Shown here: positions 46,356 to 56,079 of the stretch, one piece after another
Layout of the letters: every line of letters starts with the position of its first letter
Numbering within the stretch: position 1 is the stretch's first letter
NCBI RefSeq assembly: GCF_030684675.1
Contig: NZ_JAUXXZ010000050.1
Span: forward strand, 124,001-188,000
Direction: 5' to 3'
Origin: Daejeonella sp.
GTDB lineage: Bacteria; Bacteroidota; Bacteroidia; Sphingobacteriales; Sphingobacteriaceae
DNA: 64,000 bases
Position numbers and translations under genes: made by a program
Notes under the pieces: generated by a model
Told to the model about the DNA's origin: nothing
Databases searched by the model: none
What the model saw: only the letters and a program-made list of their open reading frames with translations

Positions 46356-46817
46356 TTAATCCTTAAAGTGATACAAAAATATCACCTCCCCTCTGAATGC
46401 GGGTTTGCTCTGGCCATTAATCTCAAGTTCAGCAGCAATTGTGGCTTTGGTAACACCTCTTAAATTCGCTATCGAAGCCAGCTTTACCCTTAACCTTACC
46501 TCACTACTCACTACCACAGCCTGCATGAATCTAAGGTTCTCAATACCATAATTGATCTCCATTTTCAGGTTTTTGATATCGGTAATCTGCTTCCATAAGT
46601 ATGGGATCAGTGATAAGGTAAGATAACCATGCGCAATAGTTGCCTTAAAAGGCCCCTCAGTGGTTGCCCGCTCAGTATCGATGTGTATCCATTGATGGTC
46701 AAGAGTTGCATCTGCGAATTTTCCGATCTGATCCTGAGTAATTTTATGCCAGGCCGAAACACCCAGTTCCTGGCCAAGAAAAGATTCAAATTCAGTATAA
46801 TTATTAATTACAAGCAT
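46356..46817 (-). CDS. MaoC-like (R)-specific enoyl-CoA hydratase
   Basis: The product has 153 residues with a hot-dog fold. The hydratase-2 active-site motif is FADATLDHQWIHID (catalytic Asp and His near residues 40-45), with ATIAHGYLTLSL following. It would hydrate trans-2-enoyl-CoA to (R)-3-hydroxyacyl-CoA. No PHA or fatty-acid gene is adjacent, so its pathway is open. It is monocistronic and flanked by a broken kinase gene and DUF3810. Confidence 0.9.
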   Translation of the reverse strand: MLVINNYTEFESFLGQELGVSAWHKITQDQIGKFADATLDHQWIHIDTERATTEGPFKATIAHGYLTLSLIPYLWKQITDIKNLKMEINYGIENLRFMQAVVVSSEVRLRVKLASIANLRGVTKATIAAELEINGQSKPAFRGEVIFLYHFKD

Positions 46818-46929
46818 AGCAAATTAGTTCTTATTTAATCAATTATTACAAAGTTAATGTTTATTAAGCGATGACCCCCCTGTTTGAAACAGGGAATTTG
46901 CTTCGCGATATAAATTGCATATTTATAGT

Positions 46930-48033
46930 ATGATTCAGAAAAATTCAGATAGGATTCCGAAGCTAAAATTATTCAGCAGTATTTTTCTACTATCCCTGAT
47001 CATACTTATTTTCCAACAAAAATCTCAGCCTGAGTTGATTGAAAAATACTATTCAATTGGCACCTATCCCCGGATTCGTAGCGGACTTCAATTCATTTTT
47101 AGTAATATCCCATTTAGTTTGGGTGATCTTCTTTATTTGCTTCTAAGCATCGCCATATTAATTTCAATTTTTAAGTTTTTAAAAATCTTTTTCTTTCAGA
47201 AAAGACGCCTGGGTGGAGCAAAAATTGCACTCAACATGATTATTTACCTGGAAGTACTCATCCTTATTTTCTATCTGTCCTGGGGGCTAAATTATTTCCG
47301 GCAGCCGGCAGCAGAAAGATTGAAACTAACTGGACAGGAATATTCAAAGGAGGAACTTTACAAAATAACCGGAATTCTGATTGATTCTGCTAATTCCATC
47401 CGCTCGAAAATCAATCCGGAGCAATGGCCGCAAACTGACCATGAGCTTTACCTGGAATCAGCCAAAGCGATAAAAAACCTTCATCCGCCATATGATGCAG
47501 CCGTATATCCGATTCCAAAAATAAAGAATTCTCTGATCGGCACGCTCATGAATTATTTCGGAACTGCCGGATACTTTAACCCATTTACCGGCGAAGCTCA
47601 GATTAATTCGGGCATGCCGATATATCTCAAACCTTTTGTTGCCTGCCATGAAACAGCACACTCTATGGGCTATGGTGCCGAGGATGAGGCTAATTTTATT
47701 GGCTTTATAAGTGCCAGTGAATCGGATAATCCGATGCTCAAATATTCGGCTTACTACCTGGCTGCCCAGGAATTTATGTTTGAAACCGGCAGGTTGGATA
47801 CCCTGGTATTTCAAACTCTGAAGAGCCGGATCTCAGAACCATTTTTGGCTGATCTGAAAAATGAAAGAGCCTACTGGGAGCAATACAGAGGTATGACCAG
47901 GAGATTCAGCAGCATCTTTTACGATAATTACCTGAAGGTCAATAAACAACCCGATGGAATGAAAAGTTATAACCGGATGATCATACTGACCATGGCCTAT
48001 TATAAAAAAAGGGGGCTTTTAAAAGCCCCCTGA
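46930..48033 (+). CDS. DUF3810 family membrane zinc-peptidase-like protein
   Basis: The product has 367 residues from ATG 46930 (MIQKNSDRIPKLK); the TTG at 46915 is an alternative. Three membrane segments lie in the first 125 residues. The soluble part has CHETAHSMGYGAEDEANF, which resembles a HExxH-type zinc motif (HETAH) with a downstream acidic ligand region. This pattern is conserved in DUF3810 and suggests a metallopeptidase, though activity is not established. The last codons (KKRGLLKAP) are inside a perfect palindrome that serves the convergent gene as a terminator. Confidence 0.88.
   Translation: MIQKNSDRIPKLKLFSSIFLLSLIILIFQQKSQPELIEKYYSIGTYPRIRSGLQFIFSNIPFSLGDLLYLLLSIAILISIFKFLKIFFFQKRRLGGAKIALNMIIYLEVLILIFYLSWGLNYFRQPAAERLKLTGQEYSKEELYKITGILIDSANSIRSKINPEQWPQTDHELYLESAKAIKNLHPPYDAAVYPIPKIKNSLIGTLMNYFGTAGYFNPFTGEAQINSGMPIYLKPFVACHETAHSMGYGAEDEANFIGFISASESDNPMLKYSAYYLAAQEFMFETGRLDTLVFQTLKSRISEPFLADLKNERAYWEQYRGMTRRFSSIFYDNYLKVNKQPDGMKSYNRMIILTMAYYKKRGLLKAP
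48004..48030 (-). terminator. Terminator of the leftward Gfo gene, inside the DUF3810 coding end
   Basis: A perfect 20-bp palindrome gggggcttttaaaagccccc at 48011-48030 is followed, on the minus strand, by seven T (complement of aaaaaaa 48004-48010). It thus terminates the leftward operon. On the plus strand no T-run follows. Confidence 0.85.
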
Positions 48034-48037
48034 TTGG

Positions 48038-49429
48038 TTATTTTCCTAATGCCACTTCCCGGGCTTTAGTTGTAGTGTAATATTTAGCGAGCATGTTCGG
48101 AACTTCCCATGCCGGTAATTTTCCCTCTCTCAGATACTGAAAGTATTTTTTGGCTACCTGTGCAAAATGATCTTCATGACCAACTTTATATTTATCAGGA
48201 ATAATTACTTCCCAGCCTGTTGAATTTTTCTTCAGATCAACGCCCGGATACTTGTCGTTAATCTGTTTCAGATCATCCATAATCTCATTCTCAAATGCTT
48301 TCATATCAACTCCTGCAGCAGGCTCGATGTACAATACAGGCTTAAAATTCTGCTCCTTACCCTGCTTAATAATGACACTCGCCTTAGTACCACGCATTAC
48401 CGAAAAATGGGTGTCCCCGGTTCCTTCAGGCGCCTGGAAATCCCAGGTCACAGAAACTTTTGCATGAATTCCTTTCAGACGATAGTTTATCTCTCCGTTT
48501 GAATAAGGATTCAATACGCCATCTTTAACATCAGCTTTCAAATATTCCGGAAATTCTTTCTTAAGAGTGACCTTTTCAAATTGCTGTGCCGTTAATTTAG
48601 TACTCCATCTTTTGGCTGAAACAATTTCGATATCCTTTTTATAGTCAAGTACCTGATCAGGAAAACATTCCCATTGTACCAAATCAACCAGGTGGGTTGT
48701 AATATCGGTGATTCCTTCTCCCTGCTGCTTAACATCAAAAAACCAGGCCGGTCTGACAAGCGGTTTGCCGGAAACATTCTTGAAGAAATAATGAACACTT
48801 ATTTTCGTAACAGACGGGTTTTCGGGACTACCCTTATCCAGCTCACCAAACGCCGGAAGATGTGCAAACTCCTTTTGAAGGATGCTATTGATCTCATAAC
48901 GCTCAGTCATGATATCATAAAGCAGCACTTTATTTTTTTCTGCCGATTCAAAAGCCTGAATCAGGGTATTAAAGCCCTCGGTATCAATTGCCATCGGCTT
49001 ATCTGCCAGTACATTTAGACCCGAATCAACCGACTGCTTGATATAATTTGTCTTAAACTTATTGTTTCCGGCAATAACGACCACATTCCCTGCCTTTTCC
49101 TGAAACATCCTTGCCAGGTAATCATCACCTGTATATACCTTTTGATTCCATCTTGTTGGCTCCTCTGCTCTTTTGTTATAAGAGCTGATCAGATTAAGGT
49201 GGGATTTGACCTCATCTCCATATGGGGCATAAACATGCACCACAGAATCAATTTCGGGATACATCGACTTCTGTATCAGAGCAGAGTGAAAATGTCCCGG
49301 ATCAAGGGTTATCAGTCGAATTTCAGGTTCTTGTATTTTTTCAGATTTATCTGCACATGATGTACCAAAAAGAATCATACAGTTAATTAACAGAAAGTGT
49401 TTAATGTTGTAGAAGTTAGATTTTATCAT
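48038..49429 (-). CDS. Lipoprotein Gfo/Idh/MocA-like oxidoreductase
   Basis: The product has 463 residues. The lipoprotein signal is ILFGTSC (Cys near residue 25). A Rossmann-like Gfo/Idh/MocA N-terminal half carries VLADKPMAID (DKP in place of the usual EKP), and a larger C-terminal domain ends DKYKVGHEDHFAQVAKKYF. The substrate is probably a sugar or sugar acid, but the N-terminal GxGxxG motif is not obvious (IRLITLDPGHFHSAL). That casts doubt on normal NAD binding. It is the last gene of the uxaC cluster and the only one with a lipobox, so it is membrane anchored. Confidence 0.8.
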   Translation of the reverse strand: MIKSNFYNIKHFLLINCMILFGTSCADKSEKIQEPEIRLITLDPGHFHSALIQKSMYPEIDSVVHVYAPYGDEVKSHLNLISSYNKRAEEPTRWNQKVYTGDDYLARMFQEKAGNVVVIAGNNKFKTNYIKQSVDSGLNVLADKPMAIDTEGFNTLIQAFESAEKNKVLLYDIMTERYEINSILQKEFAHLPAFGELDKGSPENPSVTKISVHYFFKNVSGKPLVRPAWFFDVKQQGEGITDITTHLVDLVQWECFPDQVLDYKKDIEIVSAKRWSTKLTAQQFEKVTLKKEFPEYLKADVKDGVLNPYSNGEINYRLKGIHAKVSVTWDFQAPEGTGDTHFSVMRGTKASVIIKQGKEQNFKPVLYIEPAAGVDMKAFENEIMDDLKQINDKYPGVDLKKNSTGWEVIIPDKYKVGHEDHFAQVAKKYFQYLREGKLPAWEVPNMLAKYYTTTKAREVALGK

Positions 49430-49503
49430 AAAAATAGCTTGAAATTAAATTTATTCTAATTTTTCGATTTACAAACAGAAGAGCATCTGCCTTCTATTAA
49501 ATA

Positions 49504-50778
49504 TTAAATAATTTTCTCTAGAGTTATGGGTTTTAATTTTGGTGAAAGCAAATGTATTCCTGTAAATGCGATCAGGTAGGCACATCCGGCAAAGATGAAC
49601 AAGGAAACATAGCTTCCGGTTGTTTGTAACAGGAAGCCACCGATCGTTGCACCGAACATACCCCCAACAGCGCCAAGCATACTGCCTATACCAACAACAG
49701 AACCCACTACCTGTCGTGGAAACATATCGGTTGTGAGCGTAAACAGGTTAGCAGACCATGCGGAGTGCGCAGCTAAGGCCAGCCCTATCAGGCCGACAGC
49801 GAGCCATAATTCCGTTGTCTGAGCTGCAAAGTAAACCGGAACAACACATAACGCCGATGCAAACATGGTAGTTTTACGACTTTTATTTACAGACCATCCG
49901 CGCTTAATTAAGGCAGAAGATGCCCATCCGCCAATAATACTACCGAAATCAGACATCAGGTAAATTACGATCAGTATTGGGCCAATCTTCGCAATACCAA
50001 TCCCATAATTACTGAAAAAGAACTTAGGCAGAAAGAACAGGAAGAATGAAAATATAGGGTGAGTCATGAATGCACCAAATGCGAATGCCCAGGTTTGCCT
50101 GTTCTTTAGCAAATGCAGCCAGGGAATTTTGATCTGGGGTTCCAATGGATCACTCGTAATATATTCCAGTTCTGCTTTTCCAAGTTTAGGATGATCCTGG
50201 GGCAATCGGTACATCATCATCCAGAAAACAATCCAGATAAAACCTATTGCACCGGTAATGACGAAGGTCATTTGCCATCCATAATTGATGGCAATAAAAG
50301 GAACTGCCAGAGGGGCAACTATTGCCCCAACACTTGCTCCGGATACAAAAATACCTGTAGCTAATGCCCGCTCTTTCCTTGGAAACCATTCTGAAACGGC
50401 CTTTAAAGCTGATGGAAAATTCCCTGCTTCACCCAATCCAAGGAGAAAACGAACCGCAGCAAATCCAAAAAGAGAAGCCACAAGTGCATGCATCATCGTG
50501 GCAATGCTCCAGAATCCAATAGCGATTGTAGCTCCCATACGGGTTCCAATCTTATCCAGAAGATGGCCCATAATGAGGAATCCAAGGGCATAGGCAGCCT
50601 GAAAAGAGGAGACAATAAAGCCATACTCTGAATCAGACCATGCAAACTCTTTTTGAAGTTGCGGAGCCAGAATACCAAGAACCTGCCGGTCAACAAAATT
50701 AATTGTGGTAGCCAGGAACAGCATTGCACAAATCTTCCAGCGGTAATTACCGACTCCTGATTTTGAAGCTATAAGCAT
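49504..50778 (-). CDS. ExuT-type hexuronate MFS transporter (second copy)
   Basis: The product has 424 residues and 12 predicted membrane segments. The anion-cation symporter group signature at the start (INFVDRQVLGILAPQLQ) and the motif A-like GHLLDKIGTRMG identify the ExuT/GudP-like subfamily. It probably imports a hexuronate with protons. It lies 74 nt upstream of the lipoprotein gene and 128 nt downstream of a Gfo gene. A second, more distant relative (54712-56034) is in the same operon. Exact substrate is inferred from uxaC. Confidence 0.87.
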   Translation of the reverse strand: MLIASKSGVGNYRWKICAMLFLATTINFVDRQVLGILAPQLQKEFAWSDSEYGFIVSSFQAAYALGFLIMGHLLDKIGTRMGATIAIGFWSIATMMHALVASLFGFAAVRFLLGLGEAGNFPSALKAVSEWFPRKERALATGIFVSGASVGAIVAPLAVPFIAINYGWQMTFVITGAIGFIWIVFWMMMYRLPQDHPKLGKAELEYITSDPLEPQIKIPWLHLLKNRQTWAFAFGAFMTHPIFSFFLFFLPKFFFSNYGIGIAKIGPILIVIYLMSDFGSIIGGWASSALIKRGWSVNKSRKTTMFASALCVVPVYFAAQTTELWLAVGLIGLALAAHSAWSANLFTLTTDMFPRQVVGSVVGIGSMLGAVGGMFGATIGGFLLQTTGSYVSLFIFAGCAYLIAFTGIHLLSPKLKPITLEKII

Positions 50779-50906
50779 TATTTCCTCATTTCTATTAACA
50801 TATCATTGCAATCCATGCAATTGGGAACGGATATAAAAATCATGGTTCGCCACAATCAAACATTGAGGAATTAAGCCCCTATTTTACAATGACAGATAAT
50901 TTCAGC

Positions 50907-52256
50907 TTAAACTTTTGGTTCCCAGCCTTTTTGGTACTCTCTTGTCCAGAGTTTCATCGCACCCTTATCATTTAAAATATGACCATTTTCAGGATCAATA
51001 TTAAGGGTTCTTCCGGTACGCTGAGCAATATTACCAAGCTGACATAACAAAGTACTCTGATGTCCGCCATGAATATCTGCTGCCAGAGCGGTCCCGCTCT
51101 TAATACCGCTAAAGAAGTTTTGAATATGAAAAGCATCTAATTGCTGCGAAGGACTAGTCAGGCTCGCGGTATCAACTTTGGTTTCATTTTTAGCTTCTTT
51201 GATAAGATTATTCTTAAGATCAAATGCCTTGTATGCATTACCGCCGCCTATCACTAAGGTGCCATTTTCACCATAAAATATAACCCCTACCGTATTACCT
51301 TCAATTGGAAATGGATTACAACTTCTGCCTTCCCAGGTTATGGTTGATTTGTTACCAAACTCTATATTAATATTTTGAGTATCAGGCGCTTCCCAATCAT
51401 CCTGATAACGATACCTACCACCTGCAGAGCTTACTCTTGTTGGGTATTCAACCTGAAGGCCCCAGCGTGCAAGATCGATCATATGCGTACCATTATTCAG
51501 TGCTTCTCCGGTACCCCAGTGCCAGAACCAGTGCCAGTTATAATGAATCAGATTATCCTTAAACTCACGGCGCGGGGCAGGTCCCTGCCAAAGATCATAA
51601 TCCAGCCACTCAGGAACAGGGGCAGTTTTACCCACTCCAATTGATGGTCTGTTGTTAGTATACCAGGTTTTTGCAAAATAAGGCCGACCAATAATTCCAC
51701 CATGTAATTCAGCGATCCCGGCAGCTACATTAGGCCAGGAACGGCGTTGATTACCCATTTGAATTACATTTTTATATTTATTGGCTGCAGCCACAAGAAG
51801 CTCCCCTTCATGAGGATTATGGCTGCACGGTTTTTCAAGGTAAACGTGTTTGCCGGCTGCCGATGCGAGCAAAGCGGCAGGAGCATGCCAGTGATCCGGT
51901 GCTGCAATTACTAGCGCATCAAGCTGTTTATCTTCCAGAGCCTTTCTGAAGTCAGGCTGAGCCATAGGTTTGGTGTTTTGTATCCCCGCAACCGTACTGA
52001 TACATTTTTCGGCTGCACGCTTGTCCACGTCACAGATATAACGAATTTCACAATTCTTCTGAGCAGCAAAATTTGAAGAAAGTGCAAGTCCGCGACTATT
52101 AACACCCATCATTGCAACCTGAATGCGCTCATTTGCGCCCATAATTTTTGCATAACTGCTTGCACTAAAACCAGGCAGAACACCTCCAAATGAAATCGCG
52201 GCAGCGCCAGTAACTGTCTTTTTAATAAAATCCCGGCGGGAATCTGAATTTTTCAT
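50907..52256 (-). CDS. Tat-exported Gfo/Idh/MocA oxidoreductase 3
   Basis: The product has 449 residues. The twin-arginine signal is SRRDFIKKTVTGAAAISFGG. The Rossmann domain (MMGVNSRGLALSSNF) is followed by the EKP-type motif YLEKPCSH and the catalytic-region segment NNGTHMIDLARWGL. The C-terminal half is a typical beta-sheet substrate domain with several Trp. It should oxidise or reduce a sugar or sugar derivative in the periplasm with a tightly bound NAD(P). Its operon neighbours are two related oxidoreductase genes and two uronate transporter genes. Confidence 0.87.
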   Translation of the reverse strand: MKNSDSRRDFIKKTVTGAAAISFGGVLPGFSASSYAKIMGANERIQVAMMGVNSRGLALSSNFAAQKNCEIRYICDVDKRAAEKCISTVAGIQNTKPMAQPDFRKALEDKQLDALVIAAPDHWHAPAALLASAAGKHVYLEKPCSHNPHEGELLVAAANKYKNVIQMGNQRRSWPNVAAGIAELHGGIIGRPYFAKTWYTNNRPSIGVGKTAPVPEWLDYDLWQGPAPRREFKDNLIHYNWHWFWHWGTGEALNNGTHMIDLARWGLQVEYPTRVSSAGGRYRYQDDWEAPDTQNINIEFGNKSTITWEGRSCNPFPIEGNTVGVIFYGENGTLVIGGGNAYKAFDLKNNLIKEAKNETKVDTASLTSPSQQLDAFHIQNFFSGIKSGTALAADIHGGHQSTLLCQLGNIAQRTGRTLNIDPENGHILNDKGAMKLWTREYQKGWEPKV

Positions 52257-52317
52257 GTGTATATTAATTTATGGCGTTTAAGCCTTTGTTTAATTTTATT
52301 TTAATTCTCAGGAAAGC

Positions 52318-53532
52318 TCAAATATCATATTCACTTTTCCAGTATTGAGTTGTTTCGGTTTCGGCAGCTTTATTTCCCATATGTACAGCGATAGCCACAT
52401 CCTTGCCGGTTCTGACATTGGAAGCAGGTTGCTTTCCAGTTAAGATACATTCTGCAAAATCGCGAAGGGCGTAAACCGTGGGGTCAAGCACCGGACTATC
52501 CTTGTGAAAATCAATTGGTACACCGGTACCACCCGGTGAAACCTCAAGAGTCGCACCTGTAACACCATCTACCGTTCCGGTGGTTTTATTTTTTGCTTCA
52601 GGATAAATAAAGGCCCTATCCCTTAATATTTCAATTGTACCCTTGGTTCCAAGGATACGAATGGAATAACCTTTGTACTCATTTGTAAGAATGGAAGTAA
52701 CACTGGATTTTACTCCACCTGGATACTCATAAACCAGACGGATATTATCAAAATTGTCTCTTCCATCCTTCCAGAAATCAATTCCACCAAATCCGGCAAC
52801 TTTAATAGGATGGCTGCCCTGAATCATATTCACCATGTCAATTTCATGAGCGCTGAGTTCAGACAGAAGCCCTCCGCAGTATTCCTTATACATCTTCCAG
52901 TTAATAGCACGCTCGGTTTTAGGATCAGTCACCGGTTGACGCCAGTCGGAATTTCGATTATACTGGCATTCATAATGAAATACCTTTCCAATCCATCCCT
53001 TGTCAATAATCTCTTTGACTTTATGGTACATTGAATAGTACCTGTATTGATGGCCCACCTGAAATACAAGCTTTGAGCTATCAACCAATTTCACCAGATG
53101 AAGAGTTTGTGGAATATCATAGGTCATCGTTTTCTCAACATAAACATGTTTCCCGGCCTTAAGAGCGGCTACAGCCATCGGAAAATGTAAATAAAGGGGT
53201 GTAGCAATAATTACTGCACGAACGTTTGGATCATCTATAAGTTTCTGATAATCATAGTATCCCTTGGCATCCTTATCGGCCACCCTCAAACCAGCCTTCA
53301 AATGATCCTCAACAATATCACAGCAGGCGACAAGCTCAATAGTGCGAACATTTGCCAGAGTTTGAGCAAGGCCCAGACCACGACTGCCAGTGCCAATCAG
53401 TCCAACCCGGACCTTCTCCGTTTGGGATGATTGAAGAAAATCAAGTCTATTAGACCCAAAAGCCGTAAGGCCTGTCAACGCCAAAGCACCGGTACTTATA
53501 AACTTTCTCCTTGACTGATTCTTATTTTTCAT
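52318..53532 (-). CDS. Tat-exported Gfo/Idh/MocA oxidoreductase 2
   Basis: The product has 404 residues. The twin-arginine signal is SRRKFISTGALALTGLTAFG. The Rossmann motif GLIGTGSRGLGLAQ is complete. The canonical EKP is EKT (VYVEKTMTYD), so the conserved Pro is Thr. The likely catalytic stretch is LLSELSAHEIDMVN, with His and Asp/Glu. It starts 11 nt after the previous oxidoreductase gene, so the two are surely co-transcribed. The substrate is unknown; periplasmic location is inferred from the signal. Confidence 0.87.
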   Translation of the reverse strand: MKNKNQSRRKFISTGALALTGLTAFGSNRLDFLQSSQTEKVRVGLIGTGSRGLGLAQTLANVRTIELVACCDIVEDHLKAGLRVADKDAKGYYDYQKLIDDPNVRAVIIATPLYLHFPMAVAALKAGKHVYVEKTMTYDIPQTLHLVKLVDSSKLVFQVGHQYRYYSMYHKVKEIIDKGWIGKVFHYECQYNRNSDWRQPVTDPKTERAINWKMYKEYCGGLLSELSAHEIDMVNMIQGSHPIKVAGFGGIDFWKDGRDNFDNIRLVYEYPGGVKSSVTSILTNEYKGYSIRILGTKGTIEILRDRAFIYPEAKNKTTGTVDGVTGATLEVSPGGTGVPIDFHKDSPVLDPTVYALRDFAECILTGKQPASNVRTGKDVAIAVHMGNKAAETETTQYWKSEYDI

Positions 53533-53543
53533 GAATAATAAAT

Positions 53544-54587
53544 TTATCTGTTTTTCTTCGCTGCTCTGGCATAAATATCTGCCAAACTAATAGGAACCCC
53601 GCCTTTGCGTTTACTCTCATCTGCAGCTTCCATAAATGCACACATATCAAGAGTGTCTTCAGAACTTACAGGAACTACCCCTGTTTTGAAAAAATCTGTA
53701 ATCTGTTTTAATAGCGGGTTATAGCCTCCATATTCACCAATCTGGACTGTTCCCTTTTCAGCGAATACTGTACCTCCATATCCAAGTTTTCCGGAACGAA
53801 GTCCACGGAAAGTACCAACCCTTCCATCATTCCAGGTACCAACAACAACATCCACCTCAGGTGAACTGATTCTTACCACCTGCTTGCAACCTGGACCCAT
53901 TACTGTAAATAGTGACTCCACCCCATGGATTCCATACCAAAAAAGATCAGGGTGAGTACTCTCCAAATGACATGGACTAAAAGTTTCAGCACCCAGTACC
54001 TTTCCGTACTTTCCGCCAGCAATCTCTTGCGCCCCAACAGAATATCTTAGTGAAGAAGCAGAAAATACGCCCACATTAGCCTTTTTAGCTGCAGAAAATA
54101 TGGCAGAAGCATCTGCAAGTGAAGCTGCTATCGGTTTATCAATAAAGAAGCGCTTACCCGCCTTTATAACCTGCAAGGCCTGTTCAAGATGTAAACGTCC
54201 ATCATTGGTCTCCAACAGAACAAAATCAACTTTATCTAACAAACTGGCTATCGAGTCGGTAATTTCAACACCTAGTTTTTTTACATCCTCAATGTAACCG
54301 GGTATACGCTCATAACTACTTTTAATATCCTTGCTACCGTAAGGGTAAGCCGCTACGACCTTAAATCCACTATAATCCGGACTAGGGTTCGGGCCATTTA
54401 GGGCTTTAGTAAAAGCAATTACGTGGGAAGTATCTAAGCCGATGATTCCAACTCTGGTACCAACAGCAGCACTGGATTTTGATGAGGGGTAAAGGCTTTC
54501 AGCAAAGCTGTTTGCACCAATTCCAATTCCTGCAGCAGCAAGAGCTGTTGTTCTGATGAACATTCTACGGTTCTGATCTGTTTTCAT
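53544..54587 (-). CDS. Tat-exported Gfo/Idh/MocA oxidoreductase 1
   Basis: The product has 347 residues. The twin-arginine signal NRRMFIRTTALAAAGIGIGA is followed by a Rossmann-like start (VGIIGLDTSHVIAFTK), which lacks the standard GxGxxG glycines. The DKP motif is FIDKPIAAS. The later segment YGIHGVESLF carries the likely active-site His and Glu. It is shorter than its neighbours. The combination of a weak cofactor motif with a conserved active-site segment is notable. It is the third gene of the operon, after uxaC and the first transporter. Confidence 0.83.
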   Translation of the reverse strand: MKTDQNRRMFIRTTALAAAGIGIGANSFAESLYPSSKSSAAVGTRVGIIGLDTSHVIAFTKALNGPNPSPDYSGFKVVAAYPYGSKDIKSSYERIPGYIEDVKKLGVEITDSIASLLDKVDFVLLETNDGRLHLEQALQVIKAGKRFFIDKPIAASLADASAIFSAAKKANVGVFSASSLRYSVGAQEIAGGKYGKVLGAETFSPCHLESTHPDLFWYGIHGVESLFTVMGPGCKQVVRISSPEVDVVVGTWNDGRVGTFRGLRSGKLGYGGTVFAEKGTVQIGEYGGYNPLLKQITDFFKTGVVPVSSEDTLDMCAFMEAADESKRKGGVPISLADIYARAAKKNR

Positions 54588-54711
54588 ATTTATAAAAAAT
54601 TGTAATTATAATTTATACCATTCTAAGACGGTGTTTACTCCCGGTCTGCATATCGAAAAGTAAAATAAATAGCTCAATAATGCAAATAATGTGCTTAGGG
54701 GAGGTATATTG

Positions 54712-56034
54712 TTACTCTAGCTTCTTCATATGAGGCTTAATAGGAGTCATTTTTGGTACCAAAACCCTGAACATTAAAAACCAGGCCAGCAGATAAGCAG
54801 TTCCACAAAAAAGAAATAACAGATAATAACCGGTTTGAATATGTCCGGCCGCCTTGTAGTGATCAAGTAAATATCCCGCACTCTTTGCAACCATAATATT
54901 TCCAAAACCTCCGAACATTCCTCCAATTCCGATTACTGCACCGATTGAAGTTTTGGGGAACATATCTGAAACTGTAGTCATAATATTAGCCGACCAAGCC
55001 TGATGTGCCGACATTCCAATTCCAATAATGATTACCGCATACCACATATTAAATGATCCAGCCCATTGCGAGAACATAACCATTAGTGGGATGGTAGCAT
55101 AAATAAGCATGGAGGTTTTACGGGATCTGACCATAGTCCAGCCCTTATTTTTGCTGAACCACATGGGTAACCATCCTCCAGCAATACTCCCGATTCCGGC
55201 GATCAAATAGACCACTGCAACAGGAAAGCTCACCTCAAGGCCTACTAATCTATATTCTGAAATTAAAAATGCCGGAAGCCAGAAAAGGAAAAACCACCAT
55301 ACACCATCGGAAAGAAATTTTCCTACAGCATAGGCCCAGGTTTGTTTATAGGTTAAAAGTTGCCTCCAGGGAATTACTACCTCAGTTTCTCCCTCATTTA
55401 GACTTGTTGTGGTTTCCTCATCACTATTTATATGCGCAAGTTCTGAAGCTGAAATCCTTTTATGCCGTTCAGGAGTTTCATAAAGCAGGAACCAGAAAAT
55501 CAGCCATAGAAAACCAACAGCCCCGGTAAGTATGAAAGCCATTTGCCAGCTATAGGTTACAGCCAGCCATGGAACGAGCAGGGGAGCAATAACAGCCCCT
55601 ATATTGGTTCCGCTGTTAAAAATACCTGTTGCAAATGCTCTTTCACGTTTGGGGAACCATTCTGCGACAACTTTAATAGCCGCCGGGAAATTACCTGCTT
55701 CGGTCACACCTAAAAATGCCCTTACCACTCCAAATCCAAAAGTGGTCTTTACAAATGCATGCATTACCGCGGCTATACTCCATAAAATAAGAGATACCGC
55801 ATAACCCATTTTACTTCCAACCCTGTCAATAATACTTCCAACACCCAGCATTCCAAGGGCATAAGCTAACTGAAATGCTGCAACAACGTTAGAATAATCA
55901 GTTTCAGACCAATTAAATTCCTTTTCTAAATAAGGTTTCAATAGACTGATTACCTGACGGTCAAGATAATTGATGGTTGTGGCGAAGAACACCAGTGAGC
56001 ATATCGTCCAGCGATAATTAGTCATTTTTTGCAT
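54712..56034 (-). CDS. exuT: ExuT-type hexuronate MFS transporter
   Basis: The product has 440 residues from ATG 56034 (MQKMTNYRWTI); ATG 56025 and TTG 56043 are alternatives. It has 12 membrane segments. The subgroup signature INYLDRQVISLLKPYLE and GSIIDRVGSKMG are visible, and AFLGVTEAGNFPAAIK is the ExuT/GudP helix-4 motif. It should import glucuronate or galacturonate with protons. It lies 45 nt after uxaC, the next enzyme in the pathway, which supports the assignment. Confidence 0.9.
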   Translation of the reverse strand: MQKMTNYRWTICSLVFFATTINYLDRQVISLLKPYLEKEFNWSETDYSNVVAAFQLAYALGMLGVGSIIDRVGSKMGYAVSLILWSIAAVMHAFVKTTFGFGVVRAFLGVTEAGNFPAAIKVVAEWFPKRERAFATGIFNSGTNIGAVIAPLLVPWLAVTYSWQMAFILTGAVGFLWLIFWFLLYETPERHKRISASELAHINSDEETTTSLNEGETEVVIPWRQLLTYKQTWAYAVGKFLSDGVWWFFLFWLPAFLISEYRLVGLEVSFPVAVVYLIAGIGSIAGGWLPMWFSKNKGWTMVRSRKTSMLIYATIPLMVMFSQWAGSFNMWYAVIIIGIGMSAHQAWSANIMTTVSDMFPKTSIGAVIGIGGMFGGFGNIMVAKSAGYLLDHYKAAGHIQTGYYLLFLFCGTAYLLAWFLMFRVLVPKMTPIKPHMKKLE

Positions 56035-56079
56035 GCAGATCAATAATTAAGCTCTTTCTATTCAGAGTGCCCGGTAAGC

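Noticed and set aside
48011-48030. Bidirectional terminator between DUF3810 and the Gfo gene
   Set aside because: Only the minus strand has a T-run after the stem, and the plus-strand gene still codes through it, so it serves the leftward gene only.
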